Positions 1 to 6,553 of a stretch of 22,386 nt of DNA are shown one piece after another (position 1 is the stretch's first letter; the number at the start of each line of letters is the position of its first letter). Source of the stretch: Bacteroidales bacterium H5 (GTDB taxonomy: Bacteria > Bacteroidota > Bacteroidia > Bacteroidales > Muribaculaceae); contig DAAQ01000031.1 of the NCBI GenBank assembly GCA_001701225.1, forward strand, positions 12,949 through 35,334, in the 5' to 3' direction. The position numbers and the translations under genes were made by a program. Under the pieces are notes generated by a model, which was given only the letters and a program-made list of their open reading frames with translations, was not told the origin of the DNA and did no database searches.

Positions 1-206
1 TCCCTGCGGTCACCCCGGGTTAGTCATAACGACGGCCCTCAGGGCCTGAAAAAATTAGGAATGAGGAATGGGCGGTGCCACCATATCCCTATGATAGGGG
101 GATGATGTACCTGCAATTTTTGCCTCACATCCCATACAGGAGATGCCATAAGGTGCGCGACATCGTGCCGTCTTGGCTTTGCGCCCCGCGGATGCAGGGC
201 GACGGC
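1..206. other. Non-coding left edge with short palindromes
   Basis: I see no convincing gene here. Open frames crossing this stretch have odd composition (many Cys, Arg, His, Pro) and no recognisable domain. Two small dyads are visible: GGCCCT-C-AGGGCC at 34-46 and CCCTAT-G-ATAGGG at 87-99. With the repeats at 207-505 it forms a gene-free interval of about 510 bases left of a decayed lipoprotein gene, so it may be the remains of rearranged or deleted sequence. That origin is inference. Confidence 0.5.
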
Positions 207-350
207 TGTCGATGCTACATATGGTCAGCAATTTATCGGATGTATGGTGCGTTATATGCCGGATTCGTTGAATACCTGTCGATGCGGCATGTGGTCGGCA
301 ATTTACCGGGGGGATGGTGCGGTACATGTCGGATTCGTGGTGTGAATACC
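207..350. repeat. Diverged tandem duplication, 70 bp and 74 bp units
   Basis: Two consecutive units, 207-276 and 277-350, both begin TGTCGATGC and end TGAATACC. Over the first 60 positions I count 11 mismatches; unit 2 has 4 extra bases before its TGAATACC end. A third, more degenerate start (TGTCTGCTTCG) follows at 351. The differences are not concentrated at third codon positions of any frame I followed, so I read this as a non-coding minisatellite-like duplication rather than a repeat protein. Confidence 0.7.
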
Positions 351-407
351 TGTCTGCTTCGTAATGTGGCTGTCCGTCTGCCTCCTCCTTCGGGCACATG
401 CTATGGT

Positions 408-505
408 GCCCCGCCTTGCGCGGGGCCGGGGAACGTAGCCCCAAGGCTCGCCTTGGGGGAAGCGCCATCCCCCCGACCTACGGCCCCCGCATGGGGGTCG
501 CGGAA
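408..505. repeat. GC-rich multi-hairpin element, copy A
   Basis: Three dyads in a row: GCCCCGC/GCGGGGC (408-414 with 420-426), CCCCAAGGC/GCCTTGGGG (439-447 with 450-458), and CCCCC-GCAT-GGGGG (about 484-497). The same modules in the same order (GC-rich palindrome, GGAAC-TAGCCCCAAGGC-like core, CCCCGCATGG end) occur at 22321-22386. This supports a dispersed repeat family, although only one full copy and one cut-off copy are in view. The element ends just past the 3' end of the decayed lipoprotein gene, which reads towards it. Confidence 0.65.
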
Positions 506-511
506 TACCCG

Positions 512-956
512 TTATACATTCAGAATCAACACCTTACGGAGTATACGTGCATGTCTTTCCTTCGTGAGGCTTATGTCATCATCATACTTTTGCCTGTCCT
601 TAAATGCTCGGTCAAAATTCTCTGTAAGAGCCTGTCCGAAAATACTGTCGCTAAGATGCAGAAGATTCTCGCGTGTGTTTGTCGCCTTCTTATAATCCTT
701 CTTTGCTTCTGCCAGTTGCGGCCACACCAGAAGGGGTCGTCGAGGGCCTGTGAGCGCAGCAGGGCGTAGCGGGCTCTCTTGGCGTCGCTGTTGAGGGTGG
801 CGGGGTCGAGGGCGTCGAGGATGGCGAGGGCTGAGTCGGGGGCGGCGGCCATGATGGAGTCGGCGCGGACAAGCGCCTCGCGCGTAGACGCGGGGTGCAG
901 CCTGTGAGCCAAATGCAAAGCAGGGCAGCGAGGATGGCAATGAGTGTCTTCATCAT
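512..956 (-). pseudogene. Decayed TPR lipoprotein (frameshifted, internally deleted)
   Basis: Reading leftward from ATG at 956 (or 953), the frame gives a lipoprotein signal peptide, MKTLIAILAALLCIWLTGC, with a clear LTGC lipobox. Right after it the frame breaks: one extra C in the C-run near 892-895 would join it to a frame reading TREALVRADSIM, PDSALAILDALDP and KRARYALL. That is the start of a TPR-type lipoprotein family common in Bacteroidales, often tied to LuxR/regulator-like C-termini (recognised by pattern). Near 715-735 a second jump leads to LAEAKKDYKKATNTRENLLHLSDSIF and further residues, resembling a much later part of the same family, and the reading stops at 512 without a C-terminal domain. 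The right half is GC-rich like the window and the left half AT-richer. The start is only 10 bases from the carboxypeptidase stop, so it was probably the last gene of that operon. Confidence 0.72.
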
Positions 957-966
957 GGATGCCGCT

Positions 967-1869
967 TCACGCCTGGGTGAGCCGGGCCGAGCCGGGGGTG
1001 ACTGTGAGGGTGGCGAGTGACGAGCAGAGCATGGGGATATTGTGGTCGACGTGGCCGATGGGTGCGCCGTAGGCAATAGGGTAGTCATAGCCCTCGGTGA
1101 CGCGGTCTATCATGGCTTCCATCGACTCGTTGTCGCGGTCGGGGGTGTAGTCGGTGAACCGGCCCACGATGAGTCCGCCGAGCTGACCGAGCACACCGCT
1201 TAGACGGAGGGTATAGAACATGCGCTCCACCTTATATATCGGCTCGGCGATATCCTCGACAAACAGTATCGACCCTGGGCGGAACGGCGAGAAGGGGGTT
1301 GAGACGAGGCCCGCGGTGACGGCGAGATTACCGCCGAGCAGTGGCCCTTTGGCGGCGCCGGGACGGTTGAGCCGATGCCCCGGGAGGGTTACCTCGGGAT
1401 TGTGCCCCTCGAGCAGGTCGAACAGGCGGCGTGTATCGGCGTCACGCCCCTTGTATTTGGCTATATGCTTGCACATGGGGGCGTGGATGCTCTCGATGCC
1501 GTTGGCGCTCATCAGCGCGTGGAGGGCCGAGATGTCCGAGTATCCCACAATCCATTTGGGGTCGTCGCGCAGGGGCAGACGGCTGAGTCGTTCGAGCAGG
1601 TGTACGGCGCCATAGCCGCCGCGTGCGCAGATGATGGCGCGTGTGTCGGGGTCGAGCAGTGCCGTCTCGAGGTCGGCATAGCGCGCCTCGTCTGTCCCGG
1701 CATAGGTGCCGTAGCGGTCGAATGTATGTTCGCCGGCATAGACGGTCCATCCGTGGTCGGCGAGCACGGGCATCGCCTCATAGACGGTCTGCGGCTTGAT
1801 GATGCTTGCGGGCGAGAGGATGGCTACCCTGTCGCCCCTCACGAGGGGGCGCGGCTTGAGAATCTCCAT
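967..1869 (-). CDS. LD-carboxypeptidase, peptidase family S66
   Basis: A 300-residue protein of the LdcA/MccF type. These serine peptidases cut the L-Lys(or Dap)-D-Ala bond of the tetrapeptide stem during murein recycling; some relatives instead inactivate microcin C-like compounds. The full fold is covered: N-terminal GDRVAILSPAS, then CARGGYG (residues 81-87), nucleophile Ser111 in GYSDISALH, Glu205 in FVEDIAEP, and His273 in GAPIGHVDHN, giving the expected Ser-Glu-His triad. Length is normal. No signal peptide is seen, so it is probably cytoplasmic and suited to recycling. It starts 16 bases after the radical SAM gene stop on the same strand, so the two are probably cotranscribed. LdcA-type recycling is likelier than MccF-type immunity because no peptide-nucleotide antibiotic genes are nearby. 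Confidence 0.9.
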   Translation of the reverse strand: MEILKPRPLVRGDRVAILSPASIIKPQTVYEAMPVLADHGWTVYAGEHTFDRYGTYAGTDEARYADLETALLDPDTRAIICARGGYGAVHLLERLSRLPLRDDPKWIVGYSDISALHALMSANGIESIHAPMCKHIAKYKGRDADTRRLFDLLEGHNPEVTLPGHRLNRPGAAKGPLLGGNLAVTAGLVSTPFSPFRPGSILFVEDIAEPIYKVERMFYTLRLSGVLGQLGGLIVGRFTDYTPDRDNESMEAMIDRVTEGYDYPIAYGAPIGHVDHNIPMLCSSLATLTVTPGSARLTQA

Positions 1870-1885
1870 GGGGTGTCGGGGGGAT

Positions 1886-2665
1886 TTATGCGGTGACTAA
1901 CTTGATTCCTGTCTCGGCCTCGATGCGTGCGGCCACGGCATCAAGCTCGGGGCGGCACACTTTCTCGAGATGTTCGGCGGGGGTCTTGCGGTCTATCGAG
2001 TAGATCATCACCTCGCGCGGGCTGATGCGGCGGTATGCGGCGATGAGGGCGTCAATCTCGTCGGGAGTGGTGTTGTCGACCCTGACACCTTCGTGCTCGC
2101 CTCGCACCAGCAGGGTCTGCACGATGCAGCGCCCCGAGAAGCGGGTGAGGCCCGAGATGATTTTTTCGGAGGTGAGGTGGGGTAGGGTAGGGCGGTCGAG
2201 GGCCAACATGGTCGTGGTAACTGCCGAGTCGAGCTTGAGTATGTTGTTGTCGACACGGTCGAGGGCGTCGGCGACCTCAGGGGTAAATATGCGTGTCGAG
2301 TTGCTGAGCACGCTCACCTTGGCCCCGGGATAATACCTGTCCCTGAGCCGGAGGGTGTCGTCGATGACCCCCGAAAAGTCGGGATGCAGCGTAGGCTCGC
2401 CGTTGCCCGAGAAGGTGATGACGTCAAGGGGCTCGCCGGCCTCGCGCATCGAGCGCAGCTTGTCCTCGAGCAGGCGCGCCACCTCGGCGCGGGGTGCGAA
2501 CCCGGTGGTGCCGGGGCCCTGGGCGTTGAAGCCCGCCTCGCAATAAAGACAGTCAAATGTGCAGACCTTGCCGTCGTTAGGCGTAAGGTTGACCCCGAGC
2601 GACACCCCCAGGCGGCGCGAGTGTATGGGGCCAAAGATGGTTGAATGGAACAATACTCGTTGCAT
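1886..2665 (-). CDS. Radical SAM protein, COG0731-like
   Basis: A 259-residue radical SAM enzyme. The cluster motif is CTFDCLYC (Cys35, Cys39, Cys42), preceded by FGPIHSRRLGVSLGVNL, the typical opening of COG0731 proteins related to wyosine-type enzymes, and followed by the SAM-binding FSGNGEPTLHPDF. The bacterial members have no established substrate, so no reaction is assigned. The open frame continues upstream to 3361, but that part lies antisense to the complete DUF4254 gene. I place the start at ATG 2665 because the family motif begins a few residues later and a good promoter ends seven bases upstream (-7 box 2679-2672). First gene of a unit with the LD-carboxypeptidase. Confidence 0.88.
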   Translation of the reverse strand: MQRVLFHSTIFGPIHSRRLGVSLGVNLTPNDGKVCTFDCLYCEAGFNAQGPGTTGFAPRAEVARLLEDKLRSMREAGEPLDVITFSGNGEPTLHPDFSGVIDDTLRLRDRYYPGAKVSVLSNSTRIFTPEVADALDRVDNNILKLDSAVTTTMLALDRPTLPHLTSEKIISGLTRFSGRCIVQTLLVRGEHEGVRVDNTTPDEIDALIAAYRRISPREVMIYSIDRKTPAEHLEKVCRPELDAVAARIEAETGIKLVTA

Positions 2666-2671
2666 AGTCTG

Positions 2672-2704
2672 CAAAATTAGCGATTTTAGTTTGCTTATTG
2701 CAAA
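2672..2704 (-). promoter_or_regulatory. Bacteroidetes-type promoter of the radical SAM gene
   Basis: On the minus strand: TTTG (2704-2701), 21 nt, then TAATTTTG (2679-2672), followed by C. The last G is 7 nt from the ATG at 2665, so the transcript is predicted to begin at or within a few bases of the start codon. It overlaps the opposite-facing promoter at 2690-2721. Confidence 0.65.
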
Positions 2705-2721
2705 AACTTTTGCCATATTTG
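2690..2721 (+). promoter_or_regulatory. Bacteroidetes-type promoter of the DUF4254 gene
   Basis: TTTG (2690-2693), 20 nt, then CATATTTG (2714-2721), one mismatch from TAnnTTTG. The ATG at 2753 lies 32 nt beyond the final G, allowing a leader of about 27 nt. It overlaps the divergent radical SAM promoter, so polymerases at the two may interfere. Confidence 0.55.
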
Positions 2722-2752
2722 CAAGGACATAACTAATCTTAGACCTCAGACA

Positions 2753-3355
2753 ATGAAGACAGCCCGCGAATTTTTCGACATATTCATGGATACCACCCAG
2801 AGATACCATGAAACCGACCATGTGGACGCCCCCCATGCCAATCCCTATTCCGAGGGGAGCATCGAGGCCGTGATGGCCGCCAAAAACTGGATTGACGCCG
2901 TGCAGTGGCACCTCGAGGACATCATCCGTGACCCGGCCATTGACCCGGTGGAGGCTCTGGCCCTCAAGCGCCGCATCGACCGCTCGAACCAGGACCGCAC
3001 CGATATGGTCGAGGAGATTGACACATACTATCGCGAGTTGTTTGCCGACGTCAAGCCGCAGCCCGGCGCCACCATCAACACCGAGTCTCCGGCATGGGCC
3101 ATAGACCGCCTGTCGATTCTCGCGCTCAAGATCTATCACATGGCCGCCGAGGTAGCGCGCACCGACGCGTCGGCCGAGCATAAGGCCAAGTGCGAGGCGA
3201 AGCTCAACATACTGCTCCAGCAGCGCGACGACCTCACAGCCGCTATCGACACCCTGCTCGACGACATCGCCGCCGGACGCAAGTATATGAAGGTCTACCG
3301 CCAGATGAAGATGTATAACGACCCGGCCACAAATCCGGTGCTCTACAAGAAATAA
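2753..3355 (+). CDS. DUF4254 family protein
   Basis: A 200-residue protein recognised as DUF4254, a family largely confined to Bacteroidetes. Conserved-looking stretches are NPYSEGSIEAVMAAKNWID (residues 30-48), VQWHLEDIIRDPAIDPVEAL, RIDRSNQDRTDMVEEID, ESPAWAIDRLSILALKIYHM and the C-terminal KYMKVYRQMKMYNDP. It is mostly helical, acidic and basic by turns, with no signal peptide or membrane segment, so it is probably cytoplasmic. Biochemical function is unknown. From memory, family members often sit near lipopolysaccharide glycosyltransferase genes, but none is seen here. It stands alone: divergent promoter on the left, hairpins and an intrinsic terminator on the right. Confidence 0.85.
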   Translation: MKTAREFFDIFMDTTQRYHETDHVDAPHANPYSEGSIEAVMAAKNWIDAVQWHLEDIIRDPAIDPVEALALKRRIDRSNQDRTDMVEEIDTYYRELFADVKPQPGATINTESPAWAIDRLSILALKIYHMAAEVARTDASAEHKAKCEAKLNILLQQRDDLTAAIDTLLDDIAAGRKYMKVYRQMKMYNDPATNPVLYKK

Positions 3356-3357
3356 TC

Positions 3358-3405
3358 TCAACCTCGCGAGAGTTGAAAATCTGCGGGCATCCGTCCGTCA
3401 GATTT
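3358..3405 (+). other. Two hairpins in the DUF4254 3' region
   Basis: Directly after the stop codon, TCAACCTC (3358-3365) can pair with GAG-A-GTTGA (3368-3376, one bulged A). Next, AAATCTG-CGG (3377-3386) can pair with CCG-T-CAGATTT (3395-3405, one bulged T). Together with the terminator at 3424-3484 this gives three stacked hairpins in the 3' UTR. They may protect the transcript from 3' exonucleases; that role is inferred. Confidence 0.5.
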
Positions 3406-3423
3406 CAAATATTAAAATCTCAG

Positions 3424-3484
3424 AGCCTTAAAATTCACTTAATTCATTATTAACCAGCGAATTAAGTGGATTTTGAGGCTTTTT
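3424..3484 (+). terminator. Intrinsic terminator after the DUF4254 gene
   Basis: The arm 3424-3445 (starting AGCCTTAAAA) pairs with 3459-3480 (ending TTTTGAGGCT). All 22 positions pair in RNA, two as G-U wobbles, with a 13-nt loop and a T-run at 3480-3484. This is the strongest classical terminator in the window. It separates the DUF4254 gene from the ybeY promoter just downstream. Confidence 0.85.
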
Positions 3485-3517
3485 GATTTCGGGTCAGAAA
3501 AATCGGCGGCGGCGATT

Positions 3518-3549
3518 TTTGCCAAAATTTGATTTTTTCATTAACTTTG
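3518..3549 (+). promoter_or_regulatory. Bacteroidetes-type promoter of ybeY
   Basis: TTTG (3518-3521), 20 nt, then TAACTTTG (3542-3549) and C. The ATG at 3555 is 6 nt after the last G, so transcription should begin at or next to the start codon. This spacing favours the 3555 start over the earlier in-frame ATG at 3483. Confidence 0.72.
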
Positions 3550-3554
3550 CTGAC

Positions 3555-3995
3555 ATGAACACAACTCATTGTCAAGTGCAATGGCTCACCGACGGAGTCG
3601 GGATGCCTGCCATAGACACCGCACTCCTCGAAAGGTGGATTGACGAGGTGGCCCGTCGGCACGACCGCATCACGGGACCGCTGACATACATCTTCTGCGA
3701 CGATGCGAAAATCATCGAGGTCAACCGTCAGTTCCTCTCGCACGACTATTATACCGACATCATCACATTCGACTATACGCGCGGACGCAGGGTGAGCGGC
3801 GACATGTTCATATCGCTCGACACCGTGGCCTCGAATGCCGAGGGGCTCGGGGCCGACCCCGCGCGCGAGCTGCACCGCGTCATCATACACGGCGTGCTGC
3901 ATCTCTGCGGCATCAACGACAAGGGCCCCGGCGAGCGCGAGGTGATGGAGGCCCACGAGAACGAGGCCCTGGCGCTGCTCGACTCAATGCGATAA
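3555..3995 (+). CDS. ybeY: YbeY endoribonuclease (16S rRNA maturation)
   Basis: A 146-residue YbeY/UPF0054 protein, a metal-dependent single-strand RNase involved in 16S rRNA 3'-end maturation and late ribosome quality control. Family marks: YIFCDDAKIIEVNRQFLSHDYYTDIITFDY (residues 45-74) and the metal motif HGVLHLCG with His112 and His116. The usual third ligand in HGxLHLxGYDH should be His122; here the sequence is GINDKG with Asp122. My recollection is that Bacteroidetes YbeY proteins commonly depart from the motif here, so this is probably a lineage trait rather than decay. The frame extends upstream to 3483, but the 3555 start fits both the family N-terminus and the promoter. mnmG follows after 35 bases, probably cotranscribed. 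Confidence 0.93.
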   Translation: MNTTHCQVQWLTDGVGMPAIDTALLERWIDEVARRHDRITGPLTYIFCDDAKIIEVNRQFLSHDYYTDIITFDYTRGRRVSGDMFISLDTVASNAEGLGADPARELHRVIIHGVLHLCGINDKGPGEREVMEAHENEALALLDSMR

Positions 3996-4030
3996 AACAG
4001 ACAACACAAGATACAAGACAAACATCAGAT

Positions 4031-5914
4031 ATGCTGTTCGATTATGACGTGATTGTGGTCGGAGCCGGACACGCCGGATGCGAGGCGGCACACGCCGCCG
4101 CCCGTCTCGGTGCCTCGACCCTGCTCATCACCATAGACATGAACAAGATTGCCCAGATGAGCTGCAACCCCGCGGTGGGTGGCATCGCCAAAGGGCAGAT
4201 AGTGCGCGAGATCGACGCCCTCGGCGGCATGACGGGCATAGTCACCGACAGGGCATCCATACAGTTCAGGATGCTCAACCGCTCGAAAGGCCCGGCCATG
4301 TGGAGTCCCCGCGCACAGGCCGACCGCATGGCGTTCTCGCTGACATGGCGCGGCATTCTCGAGAATACCCCGGGTCTCAACATGTGGCAGGATTCCGTGA
4401 ATCACCTGCTGGTCGAAGAGGGTAGGGTAGCGGGGGTCGTCACGGCCCTCGGCGTCACCTTCAGGGCGCGTTGCGTGGTGGTGACGGCAGGTACCTTCCT
4501 GAACGGACTCATGCACACGGGCCCCGTCAAGATCGAAGGGGGACGCGTGGCCGAGCCTCCGGCCCGCGGACTCACCGAGCAGCTTGTCAGCCTTGGATTC
4601 CGCGCCGACCGCATGAAGACAGGCACACCCGTGCGCATCGACGGGAGGTCGGTCGATTTCTCGCTCACGACACTCCAGGAGGGGGACGACGACTGGCACA
4701 AATTCTCATATCTCCCCACCGAGCGGCGCACTCTGCGTCAGCGTCCCTGTCACACGGTCTACACCAACAGGGAGACACACGAGATACTGCGCCGCGGACT
4801 CCCTGAATCACCCCTCTACAACGGACAGATACAAAGCATCGGTCCCCGCTACTGTCCCAGTATAGAGACAAAGATCGTTACCTTCGCCGACAAGGACGAG
4901 CATCAGCTTTTCCTCGAGCCGGAGGGTGAGACGACAACCGAATACTATCTTAACGGCTTCTCGTCGTCGCTCCCGATAAACATACAGTTCGAGGCGCTGC
5001 AGACCATCCCCGCGCTGCGCAACGTGCAGCTTTTCCGTCCCGGCTACGCCATCGAATATGATTTCTTCGACCCCACACAGCTGCACCACACCCTCGAGAC
5101 AAAACTGATCGGAGGGCTCTATTTTGCCGGACAGGTCAACGGCACCACAGGCTATGAGGAGGCTGCCGGACAGGGGCTCGTAGCCGGAATAAACGCCGCC
5201 CTTGCCGTGAGGGATGAGGGTGAGAGATTCACCCTGGCACGCGACGAGGCATATATCGGAGTGCTCATCGACGACCTCGTGACAAAAGGTGTCGACGAGC
5301 CATACCGCATGTTCACCTCGCGTGCCGAATACCGCATACTGCTGCGTCAGGACGACGCCGACATGCGCCTCACGCCACGCGCCCACGCCATCGGGCTGGC
5401 CTCTGACGAACGGTTCGCGCTCATGGAGAGCAAGCGCACCCAGCGCGACGCGCTCATCGAATTCGTGCGCGCATACTCGGTCCCCATGGCCACAATAAAT
5501 CCTTGGCTCGAGGAGAGGGGAGAGCAGCCGCTCAAGCAGGGCGTCAAGCTCGAGGCACTGCTGCTGCGACCCGGAATGACTGTGGCATCCCTGGCAGAAC
5601 AGCTCCCCGCACTCGCACGCTTTATCGGCGACAATATCGAGACCGAGCGCCGCGACGAGATAGTGGAGGCCGCCGAGATATTGATGAAATATCAGGGATA
5701 CATAAAGCGCGAGCACGATAACGCAGCCAAGCTGCACCGTCTCGAGAACCTGCGTCTGCGCGGCAAGATAGACTACTCGACAGTCAAGGCCCTCTCGACC
5801 GAGGCTCGCCAGAAGCTGCAGCGCATAGACCCCGAGACTGTGGCACAGGCATCGCGCATCCCCGGCATCTCTCCGGCAGACGTAAACATACTGCTCTTGC
5901 TTTTAGGAAGATAA
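4031..5914 (+). CDS. mnmG: MnmG (GidA), tRNA U34 carboxymethylaminomethyl synthase, FAD subunit
   Basis: A 627-residue, full-length MnmG. With MnmE it makes 5-carboxymethylaminomethyluridine at the wobble position of tRNAs reading two-codon boxes. Visible marks: FAD-binding DVIVVGAGHAGCEAA (residues 6-20), the CNPAVGGIAKG block, TAGTFLNGLMHTG, EPPARGLTEQL, RMKTGTPVR, the GLYFAGQVNGTTGYEEAAGQG FAD-proximal segment, and the C-terminal helical domain ending in YIKREHDNAAKLHRLENLRL and the PGISPADVNIL motif. The upstream 35 bases are A-rich without a Shine-Dalgarno sequence, as usual in this phylum. mnmG (gidA) is a classical neighbour of the replication origin in many bacteria, which matters because a parS-like site starts 9 bases after its stop. 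Confidence 0.97.
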   Translation: MLFDYDVIVVGAGHAGCEAAHAAARLGASTLLITIDMNKIAQMSCNPAVGGIAKGQIVREIDALGGMTGIVTDRASIQFRMLNRSKGPAMWSPRAQADRMAFSLTWRGILENTPGLNMWQDSVNHLLVEEGRVAGVVTALGVTFRARCVVVTAGTFLNGLMHTGPVKIEGGRVAEPPARGLTEQLVSLGFRADRMKTGTPVRIDGRSVDFSLTTLQEGDDDWHKFSYLPTERRTLRQRPCHTVYTNRETHEILRRGLPESPLYNGQIQSIGPRYCPSIETKIVTFADKDEHQLFLEPEGETTTEYYLNGFSSSLPINIQFEALQTIPALRNVQLFRPGYAIEYDFFDPTQLHHTLETKLIGGLYFAGQVNGTTGYEEAAGQGLVAGINAALAVRDEGERFTLARDEAYIGVLIDDLVTKGVDEPYRMFTSRAEYRILLRQDDADMRLTPRAHAIGLASDERFALMESKRTQRDALIEFVRAYSVPMATINPWLEERGEQPLKQGVKLEALLLRPGMTVASLAEQLPALARFIGDNIETERRDEIVEAAEILMKYQGYIKREHDNAAKLHRLENLRLRGKIDYSTVKALSTEARQKLQRIDPETVAQASRIPGISPADVNILLLLLGR

Positions 5915-5922
5915 TCCCAATT

Positions 5923-5938
5923 TGTTCCACGTGGAACA
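5923..5938. promoter_or_regulatory. parS: parS-like ParB binding site
   Basis: TGTTCCACGTGGAACA is a perfect 16-bp palindrome. It fits the conserved chromosomal parS consensus TGTTYCACGTGRAACA bound by ParB (Spo0J) during chromosome segregation. It starts 9 bases after the mnmG stop codon in a non-coding gap. parS sites cluster near oriC and often near gidA, so the site places this window in the origin-proximal part of the chromosome. No parA, parB, rsmG or dnaA gene is in view. Confidence 0.8.
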
Positions 5939-5939
5939 C

Positions 5940-5980
5940 CAGTTTTCCTAGTTCAACCAGTTTAACTAGTTCAACTAGTC
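5940..5980. repeat. 9-bp tandem repeat, copy 1 (mnmG-apt gap)
   Basis: Units of 9 bp: TAGTTCAAC (5949-5957), CAGTTTAAC (5958-5966), TAGTTCAAC (5967-5975), then partial TAGTC (5976-5980), with a degenerate unit at 5940-5948. The same 9-mer logic appears at 8437-8472 and 14006-14059. Because AACTAGTT is self-complementary, the array can fold on either strand. Confidence 0.75.
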
Positions 5981-6019
5981 CGAAAGAGAAATCAGAAAAA
6001 CCAAATACCAAAAATCAAC

Positions 6020-6538
6020 ATGGAATACCTCAAATCACGCATTCGTGATGTCTACGACTTTCCCCAGAAGGGCATCGTGTTCAAGGACCTCACAACACTA
6101 TTCAAGGATCCGCGCGGTCTGCACATCATCGGCTGGGACCTGTCACAACTTTACCGCGACAAAGGTGTTACTAAAGTAGTGGGCATCGAGAGCCGCGGAT
6201 TTATCGGCGGTTCCATCCTGGCCTTCGAGCTGGGCGCAGGCTTCGTGCCCGTACGCAAGCCCGGCAAGCTCCCCGCCGACACCATCCAGGCCACATACGC
6301 CAAGGAATATGGCACCGACACAATCGAGATACACCGCGACGCCATCACCCCCGACGACATCGTGGTACTGCATGACGATGTGCTCGCCACAGGCGGCACA
6401 ATGGCCGCAGCATACAACCTGGTGAAGCAGATGAACCCGAAGAAAATCTACATCAACTTCATCATCGAGCTCTCCGCCCTCAACGGACGCGCCAACCTTC
6501 CGGCCGACGCCGAGGTGTCGTCGCTCATCACCTATTGA
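6020..6538 (+). CDS. apt: Adenine phosphoribosyltransferase
   Basis: A 172-residue purine-salvage enzyme converting adenine and PRPP to AMP and pyrophosphate in the cytoplasm. Seen: N-terminal YDFPQKGIVFKDLTTLFKDP (residues 12-31), the VGIESRGFIGGSILAFELGAG loop (54-74), VPVRKPGKLP (76-85), and the PRPP-binding motif VVLHDDVLATGGT (115-127), where most relatives have V/I-DD-L. Length is standard. It follows mnmG after 105 bases that hold the parS-like site and the 9-bp repeat, and its start lies in an A-rich leader. I see no clear TAnnTTTG promoter in that gap, so it may be read through from mnmG. A large hairpin follows the gene. Confidence 0.96.
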   Translation: MEYLKSRIRDVYDFPQKGIVFKDLTTLFKDPRGLHIIGWDLSQLYRDKGVTKVVGIESRGFIGGSILAFELGAGFVPVRKPGKLPADTIQATYAKEYGTDTIEIHRDAITPDDIVVLHDDVLATGGTMAAAYNLVKQMNPKKIYINFIIELSALNGRANLPADAEVSSLITY

Positions 6539-6553
6539 GATAAGACATCAGAC

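Noticed and set aside
207..350. CRISPR array
   Set aside because: Only two long diverged units, directly adjacent with no unique spacers and no cas genes.
75..695. A 206-codon plus-strand open frame at the left edge
   Set aside because: Low-complexity, Cys/Arg-rich translation crossing the tandem duplication, the hairpin element and the lipoprotein remnant; no domain, promoter or start context.
2666..3361. Extension of the radical SAM frame to a 491-residue protein starting at 3361
   Set aside because: The extension is antisense to the complete DUF4254 gene, has no domain of its own, and the radical SAM family N-terminus and a promoter both fit ATG 2665.
5940..5980. Intrinsic terminator for mnmG
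   Set aside because: The repeat can fold but lacks a GC-rich stem and a following T-run; left as a repeat.
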